From Echria macrotheca (taxonomy: Eukaryota; Ascomycota; Sordariomycetes; Sordariales; Schizotheciaceae), in NCBI GenBank assembly GCA_030411725.1, contig MU839833.1, positions 372,001 to 436,000 of the forward strand: a stretch of DNA of 64,000 bases, in the 5' to 3' direction. A program made the translations under genes and the position numbers. Positions 19,591 to 29,858 of the stretch are shown here, one piece after another. The notes beneath the pieces are model-generated. The model saw nothing but the letters and a program-made list of their open reading frames with translations, did not search any database and was not told the origin of the DNA. How positions within the stretch are numbered: position 1 is the first letter of the stretch; the number at the start of each line of letters is the position of its first letter.

Positions 19591-21861
19591 ATGGAGTCCG
19601 AAACTATCCAATCGTATCTTCAGAGACACATGGAGTCGAAAAGTCGACGGGCACCCGACAACTTGAGCTTCGAAAACCCTCACTCCTGTGACCTCTGCGA
19701 AAACATCTATGTCGAATTGTCCGATGAGAAAGGCGTCATCTGCTGCAATGAGTGTCGCCAACCCTTCCACAGAGGGCTTTTGGTACCGTATGGCAAAGGA
19801 TGTCATGGCGATGATCCCGTTGCGATTACGGACGAGAGCCAGAACTGGACGTCGCTGGCCGTGAAGATGAATTATCATATCCCCTCCATCATCGAGGCTT
19901 CAGAAAACGGATGCAAATTTCAGACATGGATTCTCGATGCCATAGAACGGTGGAATGCGTGGACTTGGATCAAGACCGATATCAAGACGACCATCCTCGG
20001 AGGTGGCACTTTTGGGATTTACGGGACGTTGAGACAACCACCTAACGTCTTCGCCCAGCTATCCGTCGCTCTGGATACAGACACCGTTTCCTCTTATATG
20101 CCCATACGCAGCGAGCACCTCACGACGATCGACGGCTGGACCACAAGCACAGACGTGGCATCGTCGCTCATCACAGCCAGACCCTACGAACATGATGTCA
20201 AATCAGCCATGTCGATGGAATTTGCCCGCAGCTGCCTTGAGGAGTGTGTAAGCACACACAGAGATTGTAGGCGAGCTGGGCTTGAAACAGACCTGTTTCC
20301 GGAGACAACCAATGTTGCCGAAATCCCCACCCGGCTTATCCGCACAGGAGTCACATCCTCTTCAGATGATATCGCCCTGGTGGATGGCGCTGGGGCAGAT
20401 ATGCGGGACATATGTGCAGTCGGCTTTGTTGCTCTCTCTTATTGCTGGGGAGGTGAGCAGCCGTTCAGGCTGACGGCCGAGACATCCCAGGAACTGAAAA
20501 CCGGTATACAGCCATCTCGTCTGCCCCAAACGCTACAAGATGCGATCTTTGTCTGTCGAGCCCTGAACATTGGCTACTTATGGGTTGATTCGCTGTGCAT
20601 CTTTCAAGACGATCAAATCGACAAGGAGAAAGAGGTCTCACGCATGGCAAGCTACTACACGGCTGCCAGGCTCACCATTTGCGCTGCCTCGGCATCCAAC
20701 TGTACCGATGGTTTTCTGAGTAGGCGCAAGACAGTGGCATACGACACAGGCCCATTCCGACTGAAGCTTCGCACACGGGCTGGACAGGCCATGGACCATA
20801 TCTATCTCGTCAAACCAGTACCCGAATATCGAGACTCTGAGGCCGAGCCCATAACCAAGCGAGGATGGACGCTACAGGAGTCGATGATGTCTAGGCGCCT
20901 TCTAATATTTGCCCGCAAGCAGCTCTACTGGAAGTGCGCCGCAGGTTACGCCGGGTGCGGCGGTGGCGAGACCAGAATAACGAATAGCGGCCACGACACA
21001 AGTGACCTCTTTGTGTATCCGATGCCCAATATTCTTCCCATCAGGGTTCTAAAAAGTGGATATCCTGACCTCTGGCACAAAATAGTTGATGAGTACACTA
21101 CCCGGGAACTCTCTAAGGGAAGAGATAAGCTTCTTGCGGTATCTGCGCTTGCCCAGTATGTGGCAAGTCGTGTGCGACGATCCGTGTATTTCGCTGGCCT
21201 GCTTATCGACGAAGATGAACCACGGTCTTGGATTCACCAGCTACTATGGCACGTACGCACGAGGGACTGTGTCAGACCTAAACTTTACAGGGCCCCGTCG
21301 TGGTCCTGGGCAAGTCTCGACGGCCCCGTGCAGTCGACTCCGGACCTTTGTTACCCCCTCGACCTCAGTAAGAGAGTCGCCTTCGCCACTGTCGACGATG
21401 CACAGGTCACTCTTTCTCTCTATTCCGCTCCTTACGGAGCTGTCACCGCGGGACACATGGTCATGACGGCCAAAATGTGCACCCCAAGAGACTTGATAGC
21501 AGGTCTGAATAGCTGCGCCATTGTATGGAATGACGAGTACAACTTCAGCAGGATTATACTGCACCTGTGGCCGGACACTACCGGAGACAGAAAAACAATA
21601 GAGGCGGCCCTGGAAGACGGGGGAAAACACAAGGTGCTGATGATCGCCTGCTTCTACGCCTTCCGGAACAGAGACGCCCTCGCTCGGTTCGAGACAACAC
21701 TGCACGGCATCGTAGTCGATGTATCCAACACTCGGCCTGATGAATATGTCCGGGTGGGGTGTTTCGAGGTATATATCAGGGAGGAGAAGACTCTGAAGAG
21801 CTTGAACCACGTCGTCCGAATGCTTGATCATATCAAACCAAGGACAATCCGAATTGTATAG
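19591..21861 (+). CDS. HET-domain protein with Cys-rich N-terminus
   Basis: Single exon, 756 aa from the first ATG in frame (19591); the open frame extends upstream without an ATG. Near the N-terminus Cys33, Cys36, Cys51, Cys52, Cys55 and His60 form a C-x2-C..CC-x2-C-x4-H arrangement that may bind zinc. The HET domain covers about residues 277-440: VGFVALSYCWGG, GYLWVDSLCIFQDD, SYYTAARLTICAASAS and GWTLQESMMSRRLLIF. Downstream, APSWSWASLDG is the usual post-HET signature. HET domains trigger incompatibility cell death. No NACHT, NB-ARC or repeat sensor is fused. The zinc-site idea is inference. Confidence 0.88.
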   Translation: MESETIQSYLQRHMESKSRRAPDNLSFENPHSCDLCENIYVELSDEKGVICCNECRQPFHRGLLVPYGKGCHGDDPVAITDESQNWTSLAVKMNYHIPSIIEASENGCKFQTWILDAIERWNAWTWIKTDIKTTILGGGTFGIYGTLRQPPNVFAQLSVALDTDTVSSYMPIRSEHLTTIDGWTTSTDVASSLITARPYEHDVKSAMSMEFARSCLEECVSTHRDCRRAGLETDLFPETTNVAEIPTRLIRTGVTSSSDDIALVDGAGADMRDICAVGFVALSYCWGGEQPFRLTAETSQELKTGIQPSRLPQTLQDAIFVCRALNIGYLWVDSLCIFQDDQIDKEKEVSRMASYYTAARLTICAASASNCTDGFLSRRKTVAYDTGPFRLKLRTRAGQAMDHIYLVKPVPEYRDSEAEPITKRGWTLQESMMSRRLLIFARKQLYWKCAAGYAGCGGGETRITNSGHDTSDLFVYPMPNILPIRVLKSGYPDLWHKIVDEYTTRELSKGRDKLLAVSALAQYVASRVRRSVYFAGLLIDEDEPRSWIHQLLWHVRTRDCVRPKLYRAPSWSWASLDGPVQSTPDLCYPLDLSKRVAFATVDDAQVTLSLYSAPYGAVTAGHMVMTAKMCTPRDLIAGLNSCAIVWNDEYNFSRIILHLWPDTTGDRKTIEAALEDGGKHKVLMIACFYAFRNRDALARFETTLHGIVVDVSNTRPDEYVRVGCFEVYIREEKTLKSLNHVVRMLDHIKPRTIRIV

Positions 21862-22110
21862 GCGGGGAGGAATGGTTTTCGGGTGTGTGATCACAATCTT
21901 CACGGCAAACTAGTCACAGAGAATTGGGATTCAGACTGCCTTATGGTCTAGGTAGCGACAGGCACCGATGCCCTACGACCACCAACCATCCACCTCTTAT
22001 TTAGCCGCGAGCTACCTCCCCCTCCGCGGCCACAAGCATCAAATTCACACCATTTCTCAGGTATCTAGGAACACTTTCACGCCACATACCTCTACCCCCG
22101 CTTTGAAAAC

Positions 22111-22722
22111 ATGGACAACCTTCTACACCAAAAACACCCCATGCTCCTCATCCTTCTCACCACCTTCCTCGCCTTCGCGTCCTCCAGCCTGCTACCCGCC
22201 TGCACCCTCCCTACGCCCAAAACCCCGCTCTGGACGCTATCCGACTGGTCAACAGACTACACCAACCCGGACGGCAACACCGTCACCTTCCGGCTCTCCA
22301 ACGACCTCACCGGGTCCGTCGCGCTGTGTTCGCGTCAGGGCATGGTATACCCCGAGGGCCAGTGCGGATGGGAAGCGCAGAACGGGACGGACGCAGGCGG
22401 GGGCGGAGGAGGAGGGGATGACATGGGGGCGACGTTGTTCTCGTATAACGAGCGGATTGGGGAGTTGGACGTGTATCAGGAGTGGGTTTGTGTTCTGGAT
22501 GGGTGAGTTCTTTTTTTTTTCTTGGGAATTATTGGGTGGATTTAGCTAACGGGTAGTAGTACAAAGAGGAGGATAAAAGCAGATGGGAAGGTCACGGTTT
22601 TGGTGGAAAAGTGCGGGCATGGCGAGGAGGTGTCGAAGGGTGAGATCTGTGGAGTGCAGGGCGGGAAGTGGGAGATAAATGCCAACAATGTTGAGACTGA
22701 GACTGAGGATGGTTCGTCGTAG
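22111..22722 (+). CDS. Secreted cysteine-containing protein of unknown function
   Basis: Exons 22111-22502 and 22560-22722 (donor gtgagt, acceptor tagtag) give 184 aa; the tandem acceptor TAGTAG could add one Ser. The second in-frame Met at 22141 gives a better signal peptide (MLLILLTTFLAFASS) and may be the real start. The mature part has about six Cys in pairs, a seven-residue Gly run, and an end with CGHGEEVSKGEICG followed by an acidic tail. I do not recognise the family; it is presumably extracellular. Confidence 0.65.
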
Positions 22723-23386
22723 GGGATCATATCAGCGTGGAATCAGCTCTTTGATGCTAGGCAATAGACATACATGCCCCTCAACTTAGTGGCTTCCACT
22801 CTCCTCTGCGTCTTTGGCTGAGTCCGTGATTCAAGTATAGTAGAACCAAGTCGTAAACACCTCACACTCTTCAACTGCGAAGAAAGAATGCCCGGAGACT
22901 TTCGCATCGCCAAGCTCAAATATGCCCGGCGGTGCTCCGGAAGCGGGCGGGGCGCCTCGGACTCGGGCGTGAGACAAGATGATTCATCACACATATACAT
23001 GTCCTGTCTTCGTGTTCCGATCCTTGCTAGGTATAGCAAATCATCGTGAGCCACACTGCTCGGGGAATTATCGTCACGTTACAAAACTTGGCACGTTCCT
23101 TTCCAGAATACGAAGTGATTAGTGGACCAGTTCGGAAAGAAAAAAAGGTCCACTTTTGGGGAGGATTATCGCCCTGCGGTGTGACTTACGGGGGAGTTTG
23201 GGGTAGTGGTCGTAAGGTATGTATCCGAGGATCTGTAGAGTATATCCGGTAAGCCGGACGATGGGTAGCTAGGTACCTTAGGTATTAAATACGAGAGTAT
23301 AGCCCTTGGATGAATGAGAGCAGTCAGACTCCATTCTTTGTACCTACTCACTGGGGTAGTCTTTTTGCTGCACGGCGTTGTTTGGG
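22723..23386. other. Intergenic
   Basis: No supported gene. A near match to the TAGGTACCTA motif (TAGGTACCTT) lies at about 23270 in the promoter region of the carboxylesterase. Confidence 0.5.
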
Positions 23387-25603
23387 ATGCGTCTACTGAA
23401 CGTTGTCTTCACAGCATGTTGGCTGATACCCAGCGATGCTTTTGCAAGTATCATTCAGAAAGTGCAAGCTTGCGACGATCCCACGACCGACCCCTCGGAG
23501 GCGCCAATCATAGACCTGGGCTACTCGAGATATCAGGGGCAATACAACCAAAAATTCGACAGATATGATTACAAGGGGTAAGTTACTATCCCACACTTCT
23601 CGGTATCACAGAGAGATACTAACAACCGCACAGGATCCGCTTTGCTGCTCCGCCCAAGCGATGGCAGCTCCCGGAAGCACCGAAACCGAACCGTACCGCG
23701 GTCATCCAGGCGGTCAAGCAGCCACCAAGATGTCCGCAGTGTCTGCCGACTGGATTGTATGCCTCCCCCGATACTGTCTCCTTTCTTCTTGCAAAAATGG
23801 ACTAATCCCCGGTATAGTGGGCCGGAGGGAGGAGGAAACTTTACCGAGACCGTCCTGGGCGATGAAGACTGTTTGTTCCTAAATATCTTATCTCCGAGGG
23901 GAGCGACTAAGCTTCCTGTGGTTGTCGTCATCCGTATGCATGCTTGTCCTCCCGGAATCTGGCCCGGGGTATTAAATAAGATGGACTAACACTTTCAATA
24001 TCAGACGGCGGCGGCTACGGCGCAGGATGGGCCGGTCTCGAGGACCTCTCATACGTGAGCCAGTCCGTCAACAACAGCATGGTAATTGTCTCGACCCAGT
24101 ACCGGCTCGGTGCCTTTGGCTTCCTGGCGTCGGCCGACGTCGCCGACCAGGGCGCCTTGAATGCTGGGCTGCACGACATCCGCTTCGCCTTGCAGTGGGT
24201 ACAGAGATATATCAGCCTTTTCGGCGGTGATCCTGACGAGGTCACGATCGCGGGCGAGTCCGCCGGCGGCGGATCGGTCATGTTGATGACGATACTGAAT
24301 GGGGGGACAGAGGGGAATAGTCTATTCAAGAGGGCGATCGCGAGCAGTCCTTACTTTCCCTCGCAGCCGTATGCCTTTCTTTGTTAATATAATCCCAAAC
24401 CGGTGGTACTTACACAGAGCAGGAAATTCGACGATGACGGCCCGACGGGGTATTATACCGAATTCGCTCGGCGAGCAGGCTGTCTCGGACTCAACGAGAC
24501 ATCCATCTCCTCATCCAAGTCCATCTTCAAGTGCCTCGAGAAGGCCGACACTATCACACTCCAGAAAGCCAACGCGGACACGACCTACTACGGCACCTAC
24601 GGACTATGGCCATTCATCCCCGTCACGGACGGCACCCTCCTAAGGGAACAGCCCCCGAAGGCACTCCTCAGCAGACGAGTAAACGGCCAGCGCGTCCTAA
24701 CCAGCGTACGTTCTCCATCCATGCCCTCTCTCCCCCAACCTCAACCTGCTAACATTTCCTCCCCCCAAAAAGAACAACGCCAACGAAGGCACCCTCTTCG
24801 TCCCCCAAAACATCACAACCCAATCCGCCTTCGAGGCTTTCATCCGCCGCACCTTCCCCCGCGCCGCAGAAACCGACATCACCGCCCTGCTCAGCGCATA
24901 CTCCATCCCGGCAGTGGAATACACCACCTCTCCCAAATTCGACTCAAACGGACTGAACCCTCCCTACGCGACACAAGTTTCCCACTTCGCCGTGGGCTGG
25001 TATGTGGCCTCCACCCCCCCACCCCTCCATCCCCCTCCCCCCCTTTCCCCTTTTCACTAACACGCTGTGTGTCTCTGTACAAGGCAACAAGCATCAAACA
25101 ACCTCTACGCCGAAGCAACCTTCATCTGCCCCTCCCACTGGCTCGCCACCGCCTTCTCACCCTCTTCCTCGTCCTCCCCATCATCAGCATGGCACTACCA
25201 ATTCTCCGTCCCCGACGCATTCCACGCGCTCGACCTCGTCCCTCTGCAAGCCGACCCGGCCAACATCACGGTCCCCTCACCGTTTGACGGCGTCTTCGCG
25301 CACGGGATGCAGTCCATCTGGGGCCGGTTCATCACGACTGGGAACCCGACTCTTGTTGTGACCACCAATGAGACGGCGGCGGCAGGACAGAAGATGTGGA
25401 GGCCGTGGGGCGAGGTGGTAGGTAAGAGGGGCTCGGGGACGTTGGATTCGCGGGCGTATACTTTGTTGAATGTGAATGTCACTGCTGATGGAAAAACGGA
25501 TTGGAAGGTGGCGGATGGGTTGGCTTGGGAGGGGGGACGGTGGGGGAGGTGTGATTTGTGGGCTAGGTTGGGTGTTGCTTTATTGATTGATGTATTGAAT
25601 TAG
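23387..25603 (+). CDS. Type B carboxylesterase / lipase family
   Basis: Seven exons (23387-23577, 23634-23756, 23818-23933, 24005-24368, 24423-24705, 24773-24999, 25084-25603) join without frame conflict to 607 aa. The N-terminus MRLLNVVFTACWLIPSDAFA is a signal peptide. Family hallmarks are YKGIRFAAPP, the EDCLFLN motif, an oxyanion-hole HGGG created across intron 3, the nucleophile elbow GESAGGG, and the late FDGVFAHGMQSIWGRFITTGNP segment. These alpha/beta hydrolases cleave carboxylic esters; substrate is not predictable. Secretion is likely. Every joined junction restores a conserved motif, so the model is firm. Confidence 0.88.
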
Positions 25604-25742
25604 TGAATAGATGTTTTGGAGGAGAAGAAAGGAATGATATCGGTTTGACTTTCAGGGGCTGAGATTTGGTGCTTAGAACCCTTCTTGCGGAGGTTCTTCA
25701 TATAAGTCACGTAACGGGTGGTTTGACGAGGGAGAAATATCA

Positions 25743-25772
25743 AGCGTTCATCGAAAGACCTGGGTCCGCCCA
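25743..25772 (+). repeat. Truncated copy of the tRNA-like 3' half
   Basis: The sequence from agcgttc to ccgccca matches the 3' part of the tRNA-like units but lacks most of the T loop and the 3' T-stem strand. It reads as a decayed third copy upstream of the two full ones. Confidence 0.6.
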
Positions 25773-25859
25773 AGCTCTTCTTTTTAACCCGTTCACAGCA
25801 TTGAAGAACGGGGTATATAGTCTTAATCCACAGTTACACTATTCAGTGAAAGCTCCAAA

Positions 25860-25976
25860 GGGCGGGTAGCGTAGTGGTCAGCGCGTTCCTGAGCGTTTTA
25901 TTCAGCGTCTGTTTTCTTTCAGTTACTTTCTCTTCAGCGTTTAGCGAAAGACCTGGGTTCAAATCCCAGCCCGCCC
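25860..25976 (+). tRNA. tRNA-like pol III unit, copy 1, no clear anticodon arm
   Basis: A GGGCGGG/CCCGCCC acceptor stem pairs fully. TA and a GCGT/GCGC D stem with GTGG in the loop follow (A-box-like TAGCGTAGTGG), and there is a CTGGG/CCCAG T stem with loop TTCAAAT (B box). Between D and T arms lie about 67 nt instead of about 22, and no 5-bp anticodon stem is found there, with or without a normally placed intron. A 10-T terminator follows. It may be a tRNA with an unusual intron, a tRNA pseudogene, or a tRNA-derived RNA gene; no amino acid is assigned. Confidence 0.55.
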
Positions 25977-25989
25977 ATACATTTCTTTC

Positions 25990-25999
25990 TTTTTTTTTT
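25990..25999 (+). terminator. Pol III T-run terminator
   Basis: Ten T residues 14 nt after the acceptor stem of tRNA-like copy 1, as expected for RNA polymerase III. Confidence 0.6.
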
Positions 26000-26068
26000 G
26001 CCTCTTTAGCCCCCGAGAGGATCGGGGTAGATTAGCTCAAACCACATCACACTACAGTGCAGTGAGAA

Positions 26069-26181
26069 GGGCGGGTAGCGTAGTGGCCAGCGCATTCCCT
26101 GAGCGTAATTAGCGTTGATTTTCTTCTCTTTCCTAGAAAAAGCGTTCATTGAAAGTCCTGGGTTCGAATCCCAGCCCGCCC
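26069..26181 (+). tRNA. tRNA-like pol III unit, copy 2, no clear anticodon arm
   Basis: Same acceptor stem, D arm (TAGCGTAGTGG, GCGC) and T arm (CTGGG-TTCGAAT-CCCAG, a perfect B box) as copy 1. The interior begins TTCCCTGAGCG and ends AGCGTTCATTGAAAGTC, against TTCCTGAGCG and AGCGTTTAGCGAAAGAC in copy 1; the middle differs. No anticodon stem is found. Upstream flanks also match (ACACTA..CAGTGA), which indicates tandem duplication of the whole unit with its 5' flank. Confidence 0.55.
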
Positions 26182-26190
26182 AGACACCCC

Positions 26191-26198
26191 TTTTTTTT
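26191..26198 (+). terminator. Pol III T-run terminator
   Basis: Eight T residues 10 nt after the acceptor stem of tRNA-like copy 2. Confidence 0.6.
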
Positions 26199-26800
26199 GT
26201 GTGACTTTTCTGTGTATTGTAAGATAGCATTAGACAAGAACGCAGAGATATACTCTGGAGACAAGACCATATCCACTCCCCCCGGCCCTTCCTGCACCCG
26301 TTTCTATGGTAAAGAGGTGTTTACGGAGTTGGGTTGTGCTTGTTACGTGCAATGAAGACAGCATAGATCTCAGTCGTTTTGACCATGTCCCCATTTGTCC
26401 TGGGTCCTCGAGCCATTGCAACTGGCATGCTCAGAATGTAGCTTGTTATCCGGCATGAAACCGACCGACTCCATATGTAGGCACTGGAGAGTTGGATGCC
26501 ACAGTCTACTCGGAACCAGCCATAGACGATCGATAACATGACAGTTAAAATTGCATATGGCAGGTTTTAAAGTGGTCCCAATCTGACACAATTCATGTCG
26601 TTGCAACGCTGTTGCCGCGTATGAAAGTGTTGCAGAATCCCATGTGAAAGGGGCATCTCGAGATGACGTCAACCATAAACTTGCATCACCAGGCTTGGCA
26701 GGGGATCTGATATCTCATTTCAACTGCAATAAATACTCGATAGAAAAGAAAAACCTCCGGCCTATGCTATCCTTGAACAAACTACACCCAATCCGTAACC

Positions 26801-28342
26801 ATGGCCTCCGAATCGCGAATATACAACCCAATCCTCCACCCCTTCCTCTTCGCCTTCCAGCTCCTCCAATGGCTCCTAGACAAAATCCTCTCGCCCAGCC
26901 CTCCCGGCCCCCGTACCCGCCTTAGCCGGCCCAGAGTCGCCGTCATCGGCGCCGGCATCACGGGCGTCACCTCGGCAGCACACTGCATCGGCCACGGCTT
27001 CGACGTAGTCATCTTCGAATCCGGCCCGGCCGACCAGCTCGGCGGCATCTGGAGCAGGGTGAACAACACGTCCAGCCTCCAAATCCACTCGCTCATGTAC
27101 CGCTTCCACCCCTCGGTCCGCTGGGAACGCGGCTACCCCGACCGCCAGCAGATCGTCAGCCAGGTGCGCCAGCTGTGGGAGCGCTACGGCCTCGAGACGC
27201 GCACCCGCTTCAACACCAAAGTCTCCCGCCTCTCCCAAGACGACCGCGGTCGCTGGATCATCAACAACGCCACTGACGAAACCTTTGACGGCGTCATCGC
27301 CGCCATCGGCACCTGCGGCGACCGCAAGATCCCCCACATGCCCGGCATGGACTCGTTCCGCGGCGAGATCCACCACTCGAGCGACCTCACGGGCAAAGCA
27401 GCTAAAGACAAAACCATGATCGTCATCGGCGGCGGCGCCAGCGCCGTCGAGGCGCTCGAGTTCGCCGCCGAGGAGGGCGCCGCCAAGGTGTACATCCTCG
27501 CGCGCAGCGACAAGTGGATCATACCGCGCAACCCCGTGTGGAACATGCTGCTCGCGCTCAACATCTTCGGCCGGGAGACCAGGCTGAGTTGGATCCCCGA
27601 GACATTACTAAAAACACTCTTCTACCGCGACCTGCAGGACCTCGCGCCCGCCGACAAGGGCATCTTCACCGACACCCCCATGGTCAACTCGGACGTCATG
27701 GACAAACTCCGCTCCGGCAAGGCCGAGTGGGTCCGGTGCGATATCGAGAAGTTCACCGAGAAGGGGGTGCTGGTCAACAGACGCGCCAAGGGGGTCGCGC
27801 CGGGCGGGCCGGGGCGGCAGGAGCTGATCGAGGGTGATATCGTGGTCATGGCGACGGGATACAAACGGCCGCAGCTCTCGTTTCTGCCGGACTCGTGCTT
27901 CCAGGAGCCGTATGCGCCGCCGAACTGGTACCTGCAGACGTTTCCGCCGTCCCATCCGTCTATCTCTTGCATCAACTGCACGTATCAGAGCGCCATTGGC
28001 ACCGTGGGAAACTGGCACATTGGCATCTACACGCGCATCCTGCTCATGTTCCTGGTCGACCCCCTGACGAGGCCGAGCCCTTTCTGGATGAAGCGATGGA
28101 TCGACATGACCCGTCTGCTCAAGTTTTCCTCTCCTGTCGGCCCGTTCGAGTTCTTCACGTACCTGGAGCTGGTCTGGTGGTTCGTGTTCTGCATATGCTT
28201 CAACCCATTCAGGTGGAAGTGGGCGTTGTTTGTCTTTTTTGGGCTTGGCTTCATGCTGCCGAGAGATATTGTACAGGCCGAAGAAAAAATTCGAAACGGC
28301 ATGGGAGTCAGGGATGATAGAGACGTGGGTATGGGCTTCTAA
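26801..28342 (+). CDS. Flavin-containing monooxygenase family protein
   Basis: Single exon, 513 aa, start ccATGGCC. It has an FAD Rossmann motif VIGAGITGVTSA (residues about 48-59), an LGGIW segment, an FMO-type FRGEIHHSS motif near 186, a second NADPH-binding VIGGGASAVEAL near 207, and ATGYKRP near 350. Flavin monooxygenases insert one oxygen atom into N, S or carbonyl substrates using NADPH. Hydrophobic stretches at residues 11-28 and near the C-terminus (VWWFVFCICF, WALFVFFGLGFML) suggest membrane association. The substrate is unknown. The 3' end faces the LCP5-type gene only 26 bp away, so their transcripts must overlap. Confidence 0.88.
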   Translation: MASESRIYNPILHPFLFAFQLLQWLLDKILSPSPPGPRTRLSRPRVAVIGAGITGVTSAAHCIGHGFDVVIFESGPADQLGGIWSRVNNTSSLQIHSLMYRFHPSVRWERGYPDRQQIVSQVRQLWERYGLETRTRFNTKVSRLSQDDRGRWIINNATDETFDGVIAAIGTCGDRKIPHMPGMDSFRGEIHHSSDLTGKAAKDKTMIVIGGGASAVEALEFAAEEGAAKVYILARSDKWIIPRNPVWNMLLALNIFGRETRLSWIPETLLKTLFYRDLQDLAPADKGIFTDTPMVNSDVMDKLRSGKAEWVRCDIEKFTEKGVLVNRRAKGVAPGGPGRQELIEGDIVVMATGYKRPQLSFLPDSCFQEPYAPPNWYLQTFPPSHPSISCINCTYQSAIGTVGNWHIGIYTRILLMFLVDPLTRPSPFWMKRWIDMTRLLKFSSPVGPFEFFTYLELVWWFVFCICFNPFRWKWALFVFFGLGFMLPRDIVQAEEKIRNGMGVRDDRDVGMGF

Positions 28343-28368
28343 AAAGAGGTTTGAATTGTATCTCGAGA

Positions 28369-29451
28369 TTATCGGTTCTTTCCCCTGCTGCTTCTTCCTG
28401 ACTCGAGTACCTTGAGGCGTTTCTGGTATCTTTCACCCATGACTGCACCCTCGCCACTGCTCTTAGGCCCATCCACGGTGTCCCGTCCCCTCTTGCGGCT
28501 CTTCTCTAGCAACGCCTTGGTGCCCGAGCTCTTCTTCGCCTGCGTTAACCTGTGTATCCTGTCGACACCTTCACCCAGGCCCCTCCATTCCTCGCCGCCA
28601 AAGTTCATCCGGCTGGTGCGACCCTCGACCTTGGATCTCTTTGCACGGTCCTTCTTGCTCTCCTTGGGGAGACGGACAAAGTTGGATTCTTCGTAGTTGC
28701 GTCGTTCGTCCTCGACCCGGCGCTCTGAGGCCGTCTTGACCTTGCGACCGCCCTGAACAATGGTCGTACCGATGCTGGGCTCAGCCACCGGCGCAGTTGA
28801 CAGTTCGTCCGCAATGAACTCGTCGAGCGTGGCCGACTTCATGGGCCTGCGGTCTGTCTTCACTCTTCTTTCCGTCGTGGGCATTACAGTAGCGGCGATT
28901 CTCGGCGGCTTGTACACTCCAGACGAATCCTTGCTCACACCCGTGGCCTTGCCTTCCACGGCGAAATTGGCGAGGTTCGGACGGCTCTGAAGGCTGGATA
29001 TTTGTCGCCCATCAATCTTGCCAGCTTCTTCCTCTTCACTATCGGAGCCGGATTCTGATTCTGATTCGTCCACCTTAGCCTCGGCGGCCTTCGCATTGCG
29101 TTCCGCATCGTCGGCGGCCCGGAGCATCTTGTCGATCTGGTACCGCAGTTTGTCTTCTAAGGGTCGGGTACCCTTTTCGAGGTAGAGTCGCAGTTCAACC
29201 AGCTTCTTGACAACGAGATCGTCGAGGTGTTTTTCGGCGGGAACCCCATTTTTCGCCTGGCGCAGCTTGAGCAGGATCAAGAAGATAAGGTTCTGGAGGT
29301 ACGAGAGCAGCAGCTCGTTCTTGACGTCGAGGAGTGAGATGCCATCTTTGGGCGGCTGGATGTTGGAAAGCTTGGGAGCCGCTTCGAGAGTCGAGGAAAG
29401 AGATTTTGTAAGCGTATCCAGCAATGCTGGCAACGTCGCAGGCGCCGCCAT
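28369..29451 (-). CDS. LCP5: LCP5-type U3 snoRNP / Sas10-C1D family protein
   Basis: Minus strand, single exon, 360 aa from ATG 29451; upstream in-frame sequence is not needed. The N-terminal Sas10/Utp3/C1D domain (about residues 8-95: LDVKNELLLSYLQNLIFLILLKLR..) is followed by a Ser/Glu-rich acidic stretch (SESESGSDSEEEE), a YKPPRIAATVMP motif typical of Lcp5/neuroguidin, and a basic tail (KKDRAKRSK, KRGRDTVDG, SSRGKNR). Lcp5 acts in the nucleolar small-subunit processome in 18S rRNA maturation. It is divergent from the TM9 gene across 407 bp. Confidence 0.85.
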   Translation of the reverse strand: MAAPATLPALLDTLTKSLSSTLEAAPKLSNIQPPKDGISLLDVKNELLLSYLQNLIFLILLKLRQAKNGVPAEKHLDDLVVKKLVELRLYLEKGTRPLEDKLRYQIDKMLRAADDAERNAKAAEAKVDESESESGSDSEEEEAGKIDGRQISSLQSRPNLANFAVEGKATGVSKDSSGVYKPPRIAATVMPTTERRVKTDRRPMKSATLDEFIADELSTAPVAEPSIGTTIVQGGRKVKTASERRVEDERRNYEESNFVRLPKESKKDRAKRSKVEGRTSRMNFGGEEWRGLGEGVDRIHRLTQAKKSSGTKALLEKSRKRGRDTVDGPKSSGEGAVMGERYQKRLKVLESGRSSRGKNR

Positions 29452-29858
29452 TTTATGGAAGCTTGTGACCGCAAACAGGTGAAAAAGTTGAATCGAAAGA
29501 AAAAAAATCCAATGTCCCTCGGAATTTTTTTGGAGAGTCTCGTCCCAGATCCCTGTCGGTGTGGGGCACCAGGGGTGATGCAGGATGACTAAGCCAAATT
29601 TTCGTGTTGCGACAGGCAGGAACGTTGAAGCCCACTTGGCCAGCTGTTTCGATGTTGGCGGCGGAGCTTTGTCCAAAAGACTCCATTTCGACGTGTTCTC
29701 ACGCAACTTCGCGGACACCTTTTATCAACTGATCCGACCCAGGCTGAACGCCTTCGAAGAACTTGTCGGCCCCGCGTCGAATGTCCCTAATCACGACCAC
29801 TCCGAAGCTCCGAGACCTCGAGACTGGTCATCCTTCACGGAAAGCTCCAGCTTAAATC
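29452..29858. promoter_or_regulatory. Bidirectional promoter region, LCP5-type and TM9 genes
   Basis: 407 bp between two divergent core genes. Both promoters must lie here; no TATA-like element stands out. Confidence 0.5.

Larger units (their letters stand above)
25604..26800. other. Intergenic holding tRNA-like units
   Basis: No protein gene. Contains two full tRNA-like units, a truncated third copy and their T-run terminators, described separately. The last 150 nt lead into the monooxygenase gene. Confidence 0.6.

Noticed and set aside
15951..25603. Secondary-metabolite or RiPP cluster around the UstYa-like gene
   Set aside because: No precursor with repeated cores, no PKS, NRPS, P450 or transporter nearby; HET, CBM18 and esterase genes do not form a pathway.
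25860..26181. Ordinary tRNA gene with an intron
   Set aside because: No 5-bp anticodon stem or U33-anticodon arrangement can be placed on either copy, so no amino acid was assigned.
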